Assembly: GCA_001600055.1 (NCBI GenBank)
Contig: BCIV01000012.1
Location: forward strand, 124,474 to 188,473
Direction: 5' to 3'
Length of the DNA stretch: 64,000 nt
Origin: Filobasidium wieringae
Taxonomy: Eukaryota; Basidiomycota; Tremellomycetes; Filobasidiales; Filobasidiaceae
Below are positions 1 to 10,622 of the stretch, piece after piece. The number at the start of each line of letters is the position of its first letter. The first letter of the stretch is position 1. Below the pieces are notes generated by a model. The model was not told where the DNA came from. It searched no databases and saw only the letters and a program-made list of their open reading frames with translations. A program made the translations under genes and the position numbers.

Positions 1-329
1 TAAGCAGCAGGGATCTCTACAAGGCGTAATCGTGACATGAGATATGATATACGAGTAGATGAGTAGAGTAGATGATGCTTGGATACGCGCTTCTCTTCGT
101 CATTTTCGAGGAACTCCCGAGTTTCACCTTCAAGTCGAGCTCGATGTACTGAAGTTACACCGTAAGGCCGTAAGGAGTGTGGAACAGCGGCACAAGCTAA
201 GGCGCACATCCGGACCAGTGGTACATAATACTGGGAACCAAGGGACGATTGATGTAATTAACGACATTGCGCTTTACCAAAAAGAATACAACCATTTCGT
301 TTGATCTGCTATTATACCACACTCTCTCT

Positions 330-1277
330 TCACTCATCATCCTCCTCGTACTCTTCGCTGTCCTGTAGCGAGAAAGGAGAACAGGAGTTTAGCATTCTAA
401 GCAGCGGTGAATATTGTTAAGAGCAGGGTAGATCTACCTCATCTTCGTCCTCGTACTCCTCTTCATCTTCGAGTTCGCTGTCAGCAGCTTCTTCCTCTTC
501 GTCTTCATTCTCGTCGTCCTTCTTTGACCTGGATCAGCCAAGAATATGATATCAGGCCACGAAACGCAACAGGGAAAAGTGCAAGAGAAGCTCACTTTTT
601 AGCTGCAGCTGGTTTATCGGACTTCTTTGCGTTGGGCTTGGGCTCGTCAGTCTGTCATCAATGAAGAGAGATCAGTTCGGAAGTCGCAGTTACAGATAGG
701 TATGAATTTCAGACTGACCCTTTTTCGTTTCCCAGCGGTAGCCTTGTCCTCTTCCTCATCGTCCTCCTCTTCTTCGCCAGCCTCGCCTTCTTCCTCCTCA
801 TCGTCATCTTCGTATTCAGCATCGTCCTCCTCTTCCTCCTCCTCGTTTTGCTCGTCCTTCTTGCTGTTGCTCTTGGAATCGGTAGACTCTTTAGAGGAAG
901 ATTTCGTCTCCTCAGACTTCTTCGAGTCCGATTTATGCTGAGGCGCTCTGTCCCGGTCGAAAACAAGTACGAGTTGAGGAAAAGATCCAACGATGGTTCA
1001 AAGCATGTGAGTACGTACCCTTTCTTAGGCTCGTTCTTGCTGCCAGATTCGTTCTCGTACTCTCCTCCCTTGCTCTCGTACTCCTTGGCTACCTTGGAAG
1101 CTTTCCAAGCGGCCATCTGCCCCTTTCCGCTTCCTACATAGCAACATCTGTTCAACGATCTAGAAGTTAAGACGGAGCGACTGCTGACTTACCATCCTTG
1201 TTAGTTTGTTGCTTGACCTCCTCTGTGATCTCGTCGTGCAACTCGGGGTCTGTAGGCTTTCCTTTGGTTGAAGGCAT
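330..1277 (-). CDS. Acidic, lysine-rich small protein of unknown function (202 aa, six exons)
   Basis: I do not recognise a named family. The splice model complement(330..362, 438..528, 596..651, 719..947, 1019..1133, 1193..1277) keeps frame throughout and uses GT-AG introns of 59-75 nt. The protein starts MPSTKGKPTDPELHDEITEE, then has a basic, hydrophilic Gly/Lys/Glu segment (GKGQMAAWKASKVAKEYE, residues about 31-48) and a motif rich in Asn/Glu/Lys ending EPKKGAPQ. The second half alternates Lys/Ser runs with Asp/Glu runs, contains a KRKR patch and ends in an acidic tail EYEEDDE. There is no signal peptide or membrane segment. The charge pattern (basic head, acidic tail, NLS-like patch) suggests a nuclear, chromatin- or RNP-associated chaperone-like protein, but that is inference. 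The last exon is only 33 nt, so an annotator could easily end the gene at 592 or 430 instead. Start chosen: first ATG, opening the conserved-looking head. Confidence 0.75.
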
Positions 1278-4200
1278 GTTGTTCAGTGATGCGAATGTGG
1301 AGGTTATTGAAGGTTGACAGTCTCTGAGGCTGGACGGGGCTACAACTTCCAAACGTAAGGGATTATGTATATATGTATATGTACCTCCAGCGTATACACA
1401 GGATGATGTCTACATTCCGGAAACGTGCTGGGCAGCTAGCAGATGAGATGATGCGATGATGGAGGTGATGATGATGCGTTTACCAGAAGGGGAAGTAATA
1501 AACAACGAGTAGACATTCACCGAACGCTCAGTCTGAGGACGCTTACTTGGGCGATCGATCGACGTCACGAGCGCGGAGCGCAATGTCCTGCGTGATCCAC
1601 GGTGCGCATGTCATAATGAAACATTGTTCTTGTGCTCCGCGTTGCACTGCTCTTATACCATGAGGAACCTCCGAGGGCATTCGAGTTTTCCAGTCGCAGA
1701 AGTTTAGGTCCGGCAGCTGCAGATTATCAATGGCTTATCGGCTTGTTCTAGGCTTGATATGACCGTCCTCTCGACGCTTTACTGTACAGTTCTATCGTCG
1801 TCTTCGATCACAGGCCCCGCTCTCCTCGGAGAATGACGTCCCTCAATGGGCAAGCTCGTTACAGTGAAAGGTTCGGCCATGCAAATAATATCACATTTAA
1901 ACGATTTCAGCACATCATTGCACAGACTGAAAATATGCTTGATATACTAGACGATGAGAAAGACCAGTAGCGGAGCAACGCCAATCGCGCGTCCTATGGC
2001 GGGATCAACAGTGAAGTTTGAGATCGATAACAAGAGAAAGTCATATAGGCTTCGCTGAGGTTCGATAAAAGTGTAGTATTATTTAGTTTAGGCTCGTCGT
2101 GTCAGTTTCGACCGTAAGGGACGCTGTCTTGTTCAGATTTACTATAACCGGGGGGATTGTGTAGGCCTTTTGGGGTACTTCGAAGCGCGTGAAAGTCCAT
2201 TCGAATGCCTAGCTCAGTTCATCTCGAGAATCCAATCACGATCTCATCACTAACACCTCTTCTGATAATCGCCCACCGAGTGCTAGGTAATTCACACGCT
2301 ATCCGGTACCAAAGCGTGTTTCACGACGAATCGCAAACGTTTCTTGCAATTGTGTCAGCGCCAGCGGCACCTCGTCGGTCAAACCGGTCCACCGTCTATG
2401 GAATCACAAAAGCCAGGGCCCAACAACATCTCTCTTACACGTACGCACTTTACAATCCCCGAGTAACGACATCCAACCTCAGAAAAACACTTGATCGAGC
2501 TAACCATCCCGCCCCGTCCTGCGAAAAGTCGGAGGGCGTCGTACTCGTCTACCACCCCCCTTAGCGCTCATTCCCGACTGGATTCAAGAAGGGCCATGTT
2601 GGTGCTCTAGCACGTCCTGTTCGAACGGAACGTGGGATGTTCTTCGAACGATTCAAGGATCCGAATGAAAACTCGCTCACGAGAAAGGAGGGGTCTTTTC
2701 ATTGCCAAAACCCCTTCGGATGGAGGAATCCGGAATCCGCGCTCATCCCTGGACCTCGCTGCACGTCGCGACGGGCCCACTTCTCTTGCCCCGACTGTAG
2801 GGGACCGTCATCCCATTGGCCTTGTTCATTCTCATCGAGCCTACCCTATACCTGACTGGACCTAGGGATCTGTGCGGGACCTTTCTGGTTCGTAGATGGT
2901 CAGGGTTCAGGCGCGTTCAGACCTGGCGGGACAGGGCCGGATGGATCTGAACGCTATGGAGTGTAGCTGGTTTGAGGTCCAACGCGATCTAGGCCGAGTT
3001 GACGAAGGTGGAGCGAGATCGGTCCATTCCCCCTTCCCCTACCTGGATGTGATCAAGACCAAACCCAAACCCTCGGTAAGAAACAACCGCGTTATCGACC
3101 CAATCCAAACCCCCAGGGAATGATCGACACGCTTGACTCTTGACTCTTGATTCTTGACAAGAACAGCATGATCCGATCTCACTTCGATCACTCAAGCGAC
3201 CCGCACATGCATAAGAAGAACAGAGCGGTAAGAAAGGTTTCCACTTATGGGTTTGAGGTGGTAGGCAAGGTCCACGTGTTCACTAAGGGGATCGATCGGG
3301 CCCGTTCGTACGGTTTGGAGGGGGGATACCAGCATGCGAGTCATCCTGTAGATCAATAACGTCGACGACTCTGGTCAAACCTCTCCCCAAGGTTGATTGA
3401 TTGAAGGATGAGACGTGCCCCCCCACTCCCCCTTTCGTGGAAGACGGATTCGCCACGAATACCACGATCGCCACCACACCACACGTTTCGCCACCCACCC
3501 ATCCGCCTCTCTCTCCCATCTCGCGTGTTCGTTTCAACCCCCCCCTCCCGCCAGCTCCCTCCCGAGACGTCCGGAACCCCGATCGTTTCGATTCCAGGGG
3601 AATCAGTTCGTCCGGATCTTCTTCATTGTTCATTGCTTCTTCATCGCTTCTTCCTTGTTCGACGCTTCTTCTTCAAAGCTTCTGTAGGTGCTCTACGTTC
3701 TCTACGTTTCCACGATCAAGATGTCCACGACAACTTCTTTGTGATTGATTTGTGAAGCGCAGCGCAGCCAATAGAAGGGAGAAGGGATGGGGGGGAGGTG
3801 AAACGCAGCTATAGAAGGGTCGAGTCGGGAAAGGAGGAAAGGAGGAAGGGGTCGAGTCGGATCTCGCGGACGATAACCGAACAGCTCCCGAGTGACGAGT
3901 GACGAGACCGAGTGACGAAACCGAACGAATGATCGGCCCGCTCGTCCTCCGTGCCGATCCTCGCGTGCCTGACAAATAAAGGAAGGGCGGAAGGAAAGGA
4001 GGGTCAGGAGGGAAGGGAAGGGAAGAGGAGAGGGGGGGGATATGACGTGTGTGACCGAGTGGTTGGGTATTTCCACCGTTGAACGGGGAGATCCCTTTTG
4101 CAGAGAGCAGTGTCTGAGTCTGAGGTTTGAAGTGATCAGTGATGAGATGAGATGAGACGAGAGTGAGGTGATACACGGTTTTGATGACGATCAGCTAGCA

Positions 4201-4500
4201 GCTAGTCGAGAGTTAGTCACCGCTTCTTACGATAGCAAATAGAGTGGTCCCATGTGCCGAATGATGATGATGATCGTCTGATTACGCGACGGTTGAAAAA
4301 CGAAAGGACCGAGCGTGTGATTGAGAGCTGAGCGTACGAGCTACGAGCCTGCTTGGACCATCTGCTCTCGCACTGCTGAGACTGTACACTCACTACTACT
4401 TAGTCACCATCCACGGACAACACGTCCATCCATCCCCGAACAACCCAGAGCCACAACAACAACGACTGAACAACCCACCGCGACCCAAACTCGCCCGGCG
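1278..4500. other. 3.2 kb gene-free interval with pyrimidine-rich then purine-rich blocks
   Basis: No ORF here has recognisable protein content. The longest plus-strand frames (119 codons at 2205-2564 and about 115 codons near 3400-3750) show no domain, and the latter are translations of a C/T-rich tract. About 3410-3700 is strongly pyrimidine-rich on the plus strand and about 3780-4060 strongly purine-rich. The interval lies between the divergent starts of the acidic protein (1277, minus) and the YTH gene (4501, plus), so it must hold both promoters and probably a long YTH leader. Confidence 0.5.
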
Positions 4501-7500
4501 ATGGTGGTGAAAGTGCGTACACCGCCCAGCGGATGGAACCCGAACAACCGTCGAGCGTCGGAAGGTGATCTCACCGTGCCCACCGCTTGTCCTTGTTACC
4601 CTGACAACGACAGCCAGCACCCGCACCCGCACCAGCCTTTGAACGGGGAACAGGAGGTGTTGTTACTCCCTGGCCACCCCATGTCCATCCTCGCCAGTGC
4701 TGCAGGTGCAGGTGCTACGGCGCACGGAGTTCCACCTGCCATGACCCGAGCGAGGAGTTCAAACGAGTTGTCCGTCAAGCTCGTGGAGAACGGCGGTGCC
4801 GTGTCCAGGAATGGCAACGCTCATGGCGATGGGAACGCCAATGGGAACGGACCGAACCATTCTCAATCCCTCGATCATCTACGGCAATATACTCCCCACC
4901 GTTCTCTCCTTCCCACTTGTTCTCAGTCACAATCACAATCACACAATCACAGCCAAGCTCAAGCTCAAACTTCCCTCCCAATCAACCCCCACCCCCCCAA
5001 CCTCACCGCAAAAGAACTTTCAGAGGAAGAGACGATCGAAAGGAGATTAAGATCGATCATAAACCGCACAAACGGATCGACAGGGGTCACCTTGAATTCT
5101 CATCTCTCTCCGCATCATCCACATCCACATCCACATTCACATCCACATCCTCATTCACATCCTCATGGTCATTCTCGTGGTCATTCTCGTGGTCGCGATG
5201 ACGCACCCGGACTGGGACTAGGGTATAGGTTCGAGGACGATCATGGAACACCACTGGAACAGGGGTACGGGTCTAGCGTCTCTTTTCCTGCTGATTTCGG
5301 GAGGAAGGATCGGGATCGCGAGCGAGAGCGGGAGCGGGAGCGAGGTAGGGATAGGGAGGGGACAACGGACCTGGATCACAAGACGACTACGAACACGGAT
5401 ACCGCCGGGGATACCGCTGGGGATGGGGGTATCGAGGATGAAGAAGGACTAGGGTTGGGGCTGGGGGATGACGAACCCGACACGCTGGGGATGGGCGGGA
5501 TGGTAGAAGAACCAGAAGAGTTCCGATCAGATGGGGTTTCAATGGGTTTCGATCGTCCTCCCTCACCCTCACACGAACACGAACACGAACGCGATGGACC
5601 TTCACATTCGCACATTCACGCCGAAGCTCACGAACAAATGCACGGACAAGCACAATCATACGGCGCAGAGATGGATCAGGGGTATTACGTCTACCCCCCG
5701 CTCCCACCGACTTACAACGGGTACTGGAACGGACCTCTGCAACCTGGGCACGCCCATGGACCAGGGCAACGGCAGGGGCAAGCTCAGATCCCCAGTCATC
5801 TACTGGCGCTTCCGATGCATCAACCGGGTACCGCGAGACCGGACGATGAACCCCGGTCCGCCGGTCTCAACCCGAACCCGAACGTGAACCCGAATTTGAA
5901 TATGAACATGAACGTGAACATGAACATGAACTTGCAGAGCTACCCGGCCTGGTCCCCGTTGACTACCCCAGGGGTCAGTCCGGTCATGGGAATGGGGGTC
6001 TGGTTGCCCCCCTTGGAAGAGGATGGGATCGGGTCGGCCGGGCAATCGGGGCAAGGTCCGGGTGCTGGTCCGGGGCAGGGGCAGGGGCAGGGGCAGGGGC
6101 AGAGGACGACCCCTCCTTTGAATCACCATCCGCACCACCCTCACCAGCACCCGCACCCGCATACGATCCTTCCACCTCATAATCATAACCCACCCAATTG
6201 GACGACCTGGCACCCTAACGCTCAACACCTGCCGCTCCCTCTGAACACTTATGCGGGGGGGTTTGGTATGGGTTCGCAAGGTGTTTATCCGGGGGGGACG
6301 ATGCAGGGTCAGACGGGGGGGCAGGAGTTGGCTGCCGCTGCCGCTGCCGGTGCCGGTGTGGGGATGGGGATGGGGACGGCTGCGGGGGGGCAGACGGGGT
6401 TTTATGGGGTTCCGAGTTGGGATCATTCTGGGAATAGGAATGCGGCGGGGGCGGGGTTGGGTGGGAGGAACGGGGAGAGGGAGAGGGGTTGGGTAGGTGG
6501 GAATGTGACTGGGAATGGGAATGGGAATTGGGGGGTGGGAAGCGGGACGGGCGGGAGGTACGGGCAACGATCCGATAGAGGTAGAGGTGGGAGGAGAACC
6601 AGGTGGAGTACTCCTTCGGGGATGATCTTCCCCCCCAACCAACCTGGGGCTGGGTATCACTCGAACCCCGGGATCAACGGGTTTCATCAACCTTTAATCA
6701 ATCGCACGGGTGGGATTCCTATACAACCTACCCCTCATCTCCCCCTTCATCTACCGCCGCAACCGCAACCGCAACACCCGAACCTCCCTCCCCCTCACCC
6801 CGGTTCATACCATTATGAATCAGATCGGAGAGCTCAATCGATCAGTCTGACATCGATAAACGATTTCCTCGACCCAGGATCACCCAAGAGGAAAAACTAC
6901 AGACCGGGGTTGATGGAACAGCTCACGCTCAAGGAGGACGAGGGGCAGGTCGTCCCTGGGGATTCGGCGTTGGAGGAAAAGGCGGTACAGAGGAAACATT
7001 ATCATCCGGCCGCTCCTGCTAATAGGAGCGAATGGGTCATGTGGGTCGGGAACGTTCCTAATAACGGTCAGTCCAGGCGGATGTCCCCGGAAACTCTCGC
7101 TCGTCGAGATCGCTGATCGATGTTTCCCCCCCCCCCCTTTTGATTTTAGCTACTCATGAAGAGATGTGGAAGTTTTTCCATCAGACTATACCCCTCGAGG
7201 CGATCCCTCCCAGTATCCCGCACAAGGAACGGATCGAGGTCGCTTCCATCTTTCTCATCTCCCGATCGTCCTGTGCTTTCGTCAACTTGTACACGCAGGA
7301 GGAACTCTTACTGGCCATCACATGGTTCAATGGGAAATCGCTCAGACCTCAGGATCCGAGGTGTCCAAAGATGGTGTGTCGCGTCAGAAAGATGGACGAC
7401 GATCTCAAGGCTGGAGTGGGTGGTCAGAGGGGTGCGGGTATCCATACGAAATACGTGCAAGAGTTGATGGCCAAGGAAAAGGCGGAAGCGCTCGCCAAGG

Positions 7501-9027
7501 AGGTCAACACCGGTCCCTCCAACCCTGACGAGGCGTGTAATAACGATCCGACATCCAATGGACCGGAAGAACCATCACCTCCCACTCCGATGGAACCTCC
7601 CAGTCCGGCCGTCTTCGAAGATCCTCCAGAGGGACAAGGGAGAAGACGATCGAGCGTGGTGAACCCGTCCGGGATCACTCCGGCCGTTTTCGCCGCTTGG
7701 CAACATGACCGCTCGCAATCGGGTACACACAGTTTCGCTTCCACCAATTCCTCCTTCTTGGTCAGGAATTTCCCTAAGCGGTACTTTATCCTAAAGAGTC
7801 TTACTCAGGCAAGTCGCCGTCGTGGGTGTGCGCCTATTGGTTTGTTATACTAATCGCTCGTAACCTTTGCACAGGAGGAACTCGATAACAGTGTCAAATA
7901 CGGGACTTGGTCGACTCAACTGCACAACGAAGCTATCCTAGGTTAGTGCATCGGCAATTGCTCGCAATCCGGATTATATCTTGACCGCGTTCCCATTCAG
8001 ATCAAGCGTTCCGTACCTCGCCCGAAGTCTACTTGATCTTCGGTGCAAACAAACAAGGTAGCTTCTTTGGCTACGCTTCGATGAAGAGCGGAATCGCTTC
8101 GGTCGCTGAGGCCAGGAGAAGAAGCGGAATATCCTTTGCTTCTCGAAGTCCCAACCCTGCCATCTCGTTGTCCTCTCTCTCGAGCCCCAGTGTCGACAAA
8201 TCCTCAGGGTCGACTTCCAAATCCAGCGACGACCCTAAAATAACCAAAAGCGGACGCCCTAGAATCCCACATGCGGGTTCAGAGACGTTCAGGATGACCA
8301 CTCAATCGCCTGGCGAGCTGTCCCCGAGTGAGGAGCTTAGTTTCTCCTCCATGGGCTTGGCAGGAAAAGGGGCTTCCGCTTCTTGTCCAGCGGGAGCACC
8401 AGCTGGAGAGAAGGAGAGTGAGCCGAAATCGCGGACTTTAGATCCAACAGCGCTCGCCAAGATTCGGGAGGAAAAGCAGGGATTCGAACTGGATGCTCAT
8501 GCTCCAGCTCGTGCGGCCGAGAAACGAAAATCCTCTCAGGACTCGCAACCTCCCCAGGATACGGGTGACACGACGGATGATATGGGAGTAGTCAGGCACG
8601 ACATGGCCACCCCTGTCCCGGAAGCTGTTGCTCAAGTGGACGAGGCGTCCGGACCTAGCGCAGAGAATCAAGCAAAGATCGGATCTGAATTCCAGATCGA
8701 ATGGGTGAAGATTGGAAGCCTGCCTTTCCACAGGTTGAGACATCTTAGGAACCCTTGGAATCAAGATAAAGAAGTAAAAGTGAGTCGTACAGGAAAAGAG
8801 GGACACGGGAGTGTTCGACCTGACCCACCCTTCGCGTTGTCTATCTACACAGGTCAGCCGAGACGGTACAGAACTTGAACCTAGTGAGCAACACAAACAT
8901 CTTGCCGCATCTCACCGTTGTATCTGATCACAATACACGTACAGCTGTCGGAGCTTTACTTTTATCAGAATGGGAAAAGCTCGAAAGCGGGGCTCCCAAT
9001 ACGCACAAACTCCCTTCAAAACGTTAG
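4501..9027 (+). CDS. RRM + YTH domain RNA-binding protein (m6A-reader family), 1394 aa
   Basis: Exons 4501..7066, 7150..7808, 7875..7941, 8001..8779, 8853..8883 and 8945..9027 join in frame. The first ATG in frame is at 4501; upstream codons are open but lack ATG. Residues 1 to about 800 are low-complexity: a His-rich run near residues 205-235, Asn-X repeats near 457-480, and Gln-Gly, Ala and Gly runs. An RRM follows (RNP2 around WVMWVGNVP, residue about 845; RNP1 around SCAFVNL, about 895). The YTH fold starts near residue 1061 (FPKRYFILKSLTQEELD), continues through YGTWSTQ and YLIFGANKQGSFFGYA, is interrupted by about 190 disordered residues, and resumes at FQIEWVKIGSLPFHRLRHL with NPWN and SRDGTELEP. 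The NPWN/RDG end resembles the YTHDC1/Pho92 style more than YTHDF. YTH proteins read N6-methyladenosine and control mRNA fate or meiotic RNA decay. Intron 2 uses a GC donor. Confidence 0.92.
5095..5195 (+). repeat. In-frame hexanucleotide repeat encoding a His-Pro/His-Ser run
   Basis: Units of the type CATCCA/CATTCA/CATCCT repeat about a dozen times inside the YTH gene and encode alternating His-Pro and His-Ser, followed by two His-Ser-Arg-Gly copies. It is a coding minisatellite and a likely site of length variation. Confidence 0.8.
5869..5938 (+). repeat. In-frame Asn-X dipeptide repeat (NP/NV/NL/NM)
   Basis: Eleven consecutive Asn-X dipeptides are encoded by an AAC-NNG hexamer repeat within the disordered head of the YTH protein. 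A Gly-Gln (GGGGCA) hexamer repeat lies shortly after, at about 6070-6100. Confidence 0.8.
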
Positions 9028-10622
9028 ATGGTTTACTTCATCACCGATCAAGACCGGTTTCCTCTAGGCTTAGAGTCTGGATCTTTTCTCTCCTATTCGC
9101 TATCTCCACATCTTTCAGGTTCTACAACGACTCCATCTCGGTCCTCAGGTTTTCTCTCCAGGTCATTCTTGCTCTATGCATTGGGGTTACGGACTTCAAT
9201 CTACTGTAGCTTTCAACATACACGAAAACGAACTGCTGTCATCCTTGTTGTCTTTAATGTCGCTCTCGATCACTTGTTGTATACGCTTCGCCGCTTTATG
9301 TTTTACTGTTAACGACCCTTTGATGATATACACGGATCTATGCTGGGAACAATGATAGTAAGAATCGAGGTTGCCCGCCTGAATAACCGGTCGGGGCACC
9401 GAATAGCCCGCTTGAACAGAACAAGCTTTGCCCTACCGTCTCGTCAGATCTAGCCTGTCTGTCATACACCCGATCAGGCCTCACTCCCACTCCAAAAACG
9501 TTCTGGAAGAAAGATCCTGTCCGTGTGTACTACTAGTATACCTGGAAGGCTAGTGATGTCGATTTGACCAGTGGGCGAATGATAGTGTACTCGTACACAT
9601 TCCCCGCGCCTCGCGCTCGAGGGGTAACACGAACAAGCTGCTCGACCGTTTCTCTCTGCTATATACTCTGACCGGTGTATCAAGTGACCGGGAGGATGTT
9701 TTTCTTGTTCTATACAGATTCAGGTTGACCATTTCTTGGGATTCCCGGCTAGAAAGGAGTGGCTTTGTTTGGCGAGGAAGAAACAGCAGCAGTGCCTAAA
9801 CTCCTGTTCTGAGCTCGCCCGGACGGATGCTACTAATTTGAAGATACAGGCTTGATCGCATCGTACCAGTCCTTTATCTATGAACTATAATGGAAGTATC
9901 AACATCAGTTTCGATAAGATCCATCTCAGGAACAAACCCCTACGAAACTAGGTTAGTGGGTCACACGCTCACGCGTGGAATCCATGAGAGCTAACAGGGT
10001 GAATCAACAGTTGCCAACAAAGTTAGGAACAAGAGTGAGCATAATAAGAGTGAACATATTGCGGTAGTGGTGGTAGTTGGTAGTGTTGGTGGTTGGTCAG
10101 TGGTGTGGTGGCTGGCAGTGGTTTGGTGGAAGTAGCTCAGTGATGGAGTCGAAGGCTGGAAGTTCTCCAGCCATATGTTTCTCTCAAAGTGCAACACCGT
10201 ATTCCAGAAGTCACACGTTGCTGTTGGGCCCATTGCTCCTTTCACCTTGAGAATGGCCATTATATCATCAAAGCGATTGTGAAAAGGCTAAGAGGATGAA
10301 CGTGTAGTTCGCAGGATGTTCGCCGTGAGACCGATCACATTTAGGCAAGGCAAGGTTGCTATTGAGGAGAAGAGAGGCAAAGCGGGAAGACGGTAATCAT
10401 TGTGAATAGATGCCAGAAAGTAGGGAAAGCGAGTTTGTTTACGATGTGCTGCGCGACCTGAATGAGTAGGAACCTAGAATCCCGGTTGACGACGAGATCA
10501 TCCTCCAGTCTTTCCCTTTTCCATCTTCCAAACATCTGCACAAACGGGCTGCCACCCAACCATGCTGAGATAACGACCACAAATAACTCGGGACAATTTT
10601 AAAATGGTAGCGGGTCCATCCG
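9028..10622. other. 1.6 kb intergenic interval, no gene recognised
   Basis: Only short frames occur (at most 94 codons) and none shows a domain, signal peptide with a downstream body, or a consistent splice chain. I saw no tRNA or other structured RNA. It separates the 3' end of the YTH gene from the NPR2 start on the same strand, so it holds the YTH 3' UTR and the NPR2 promoter. Confidence 0.4.

Noticed and set aside
1..329. 81-codon plus-strand frame at 59-304
   Set aside because: It overlaps the 3' flank of the minus-strand acidic gene and shows no recognisable content.
2205..2564. 119-codon plus-strand frame
   Set aside because: Isolated, no homology recognised, no intron signals or neighbours that support it.
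3673..4176. 167-codon minus-strand frame and overlapping 115-codon plus-strand frames near 3400-4080
   Set aside because: They are translations of C/T- and G/A-rich tracts without domain, splice structure or codon character of the real genes nearby.
5800..6690. 296-codon minus-strand open frame
   Set aside because: It lies opposite the G-rich, repeat-rich exon of the YTH gene; the Pro/Arg/His content is the reverse reading of Gly/Asn/Met codons.
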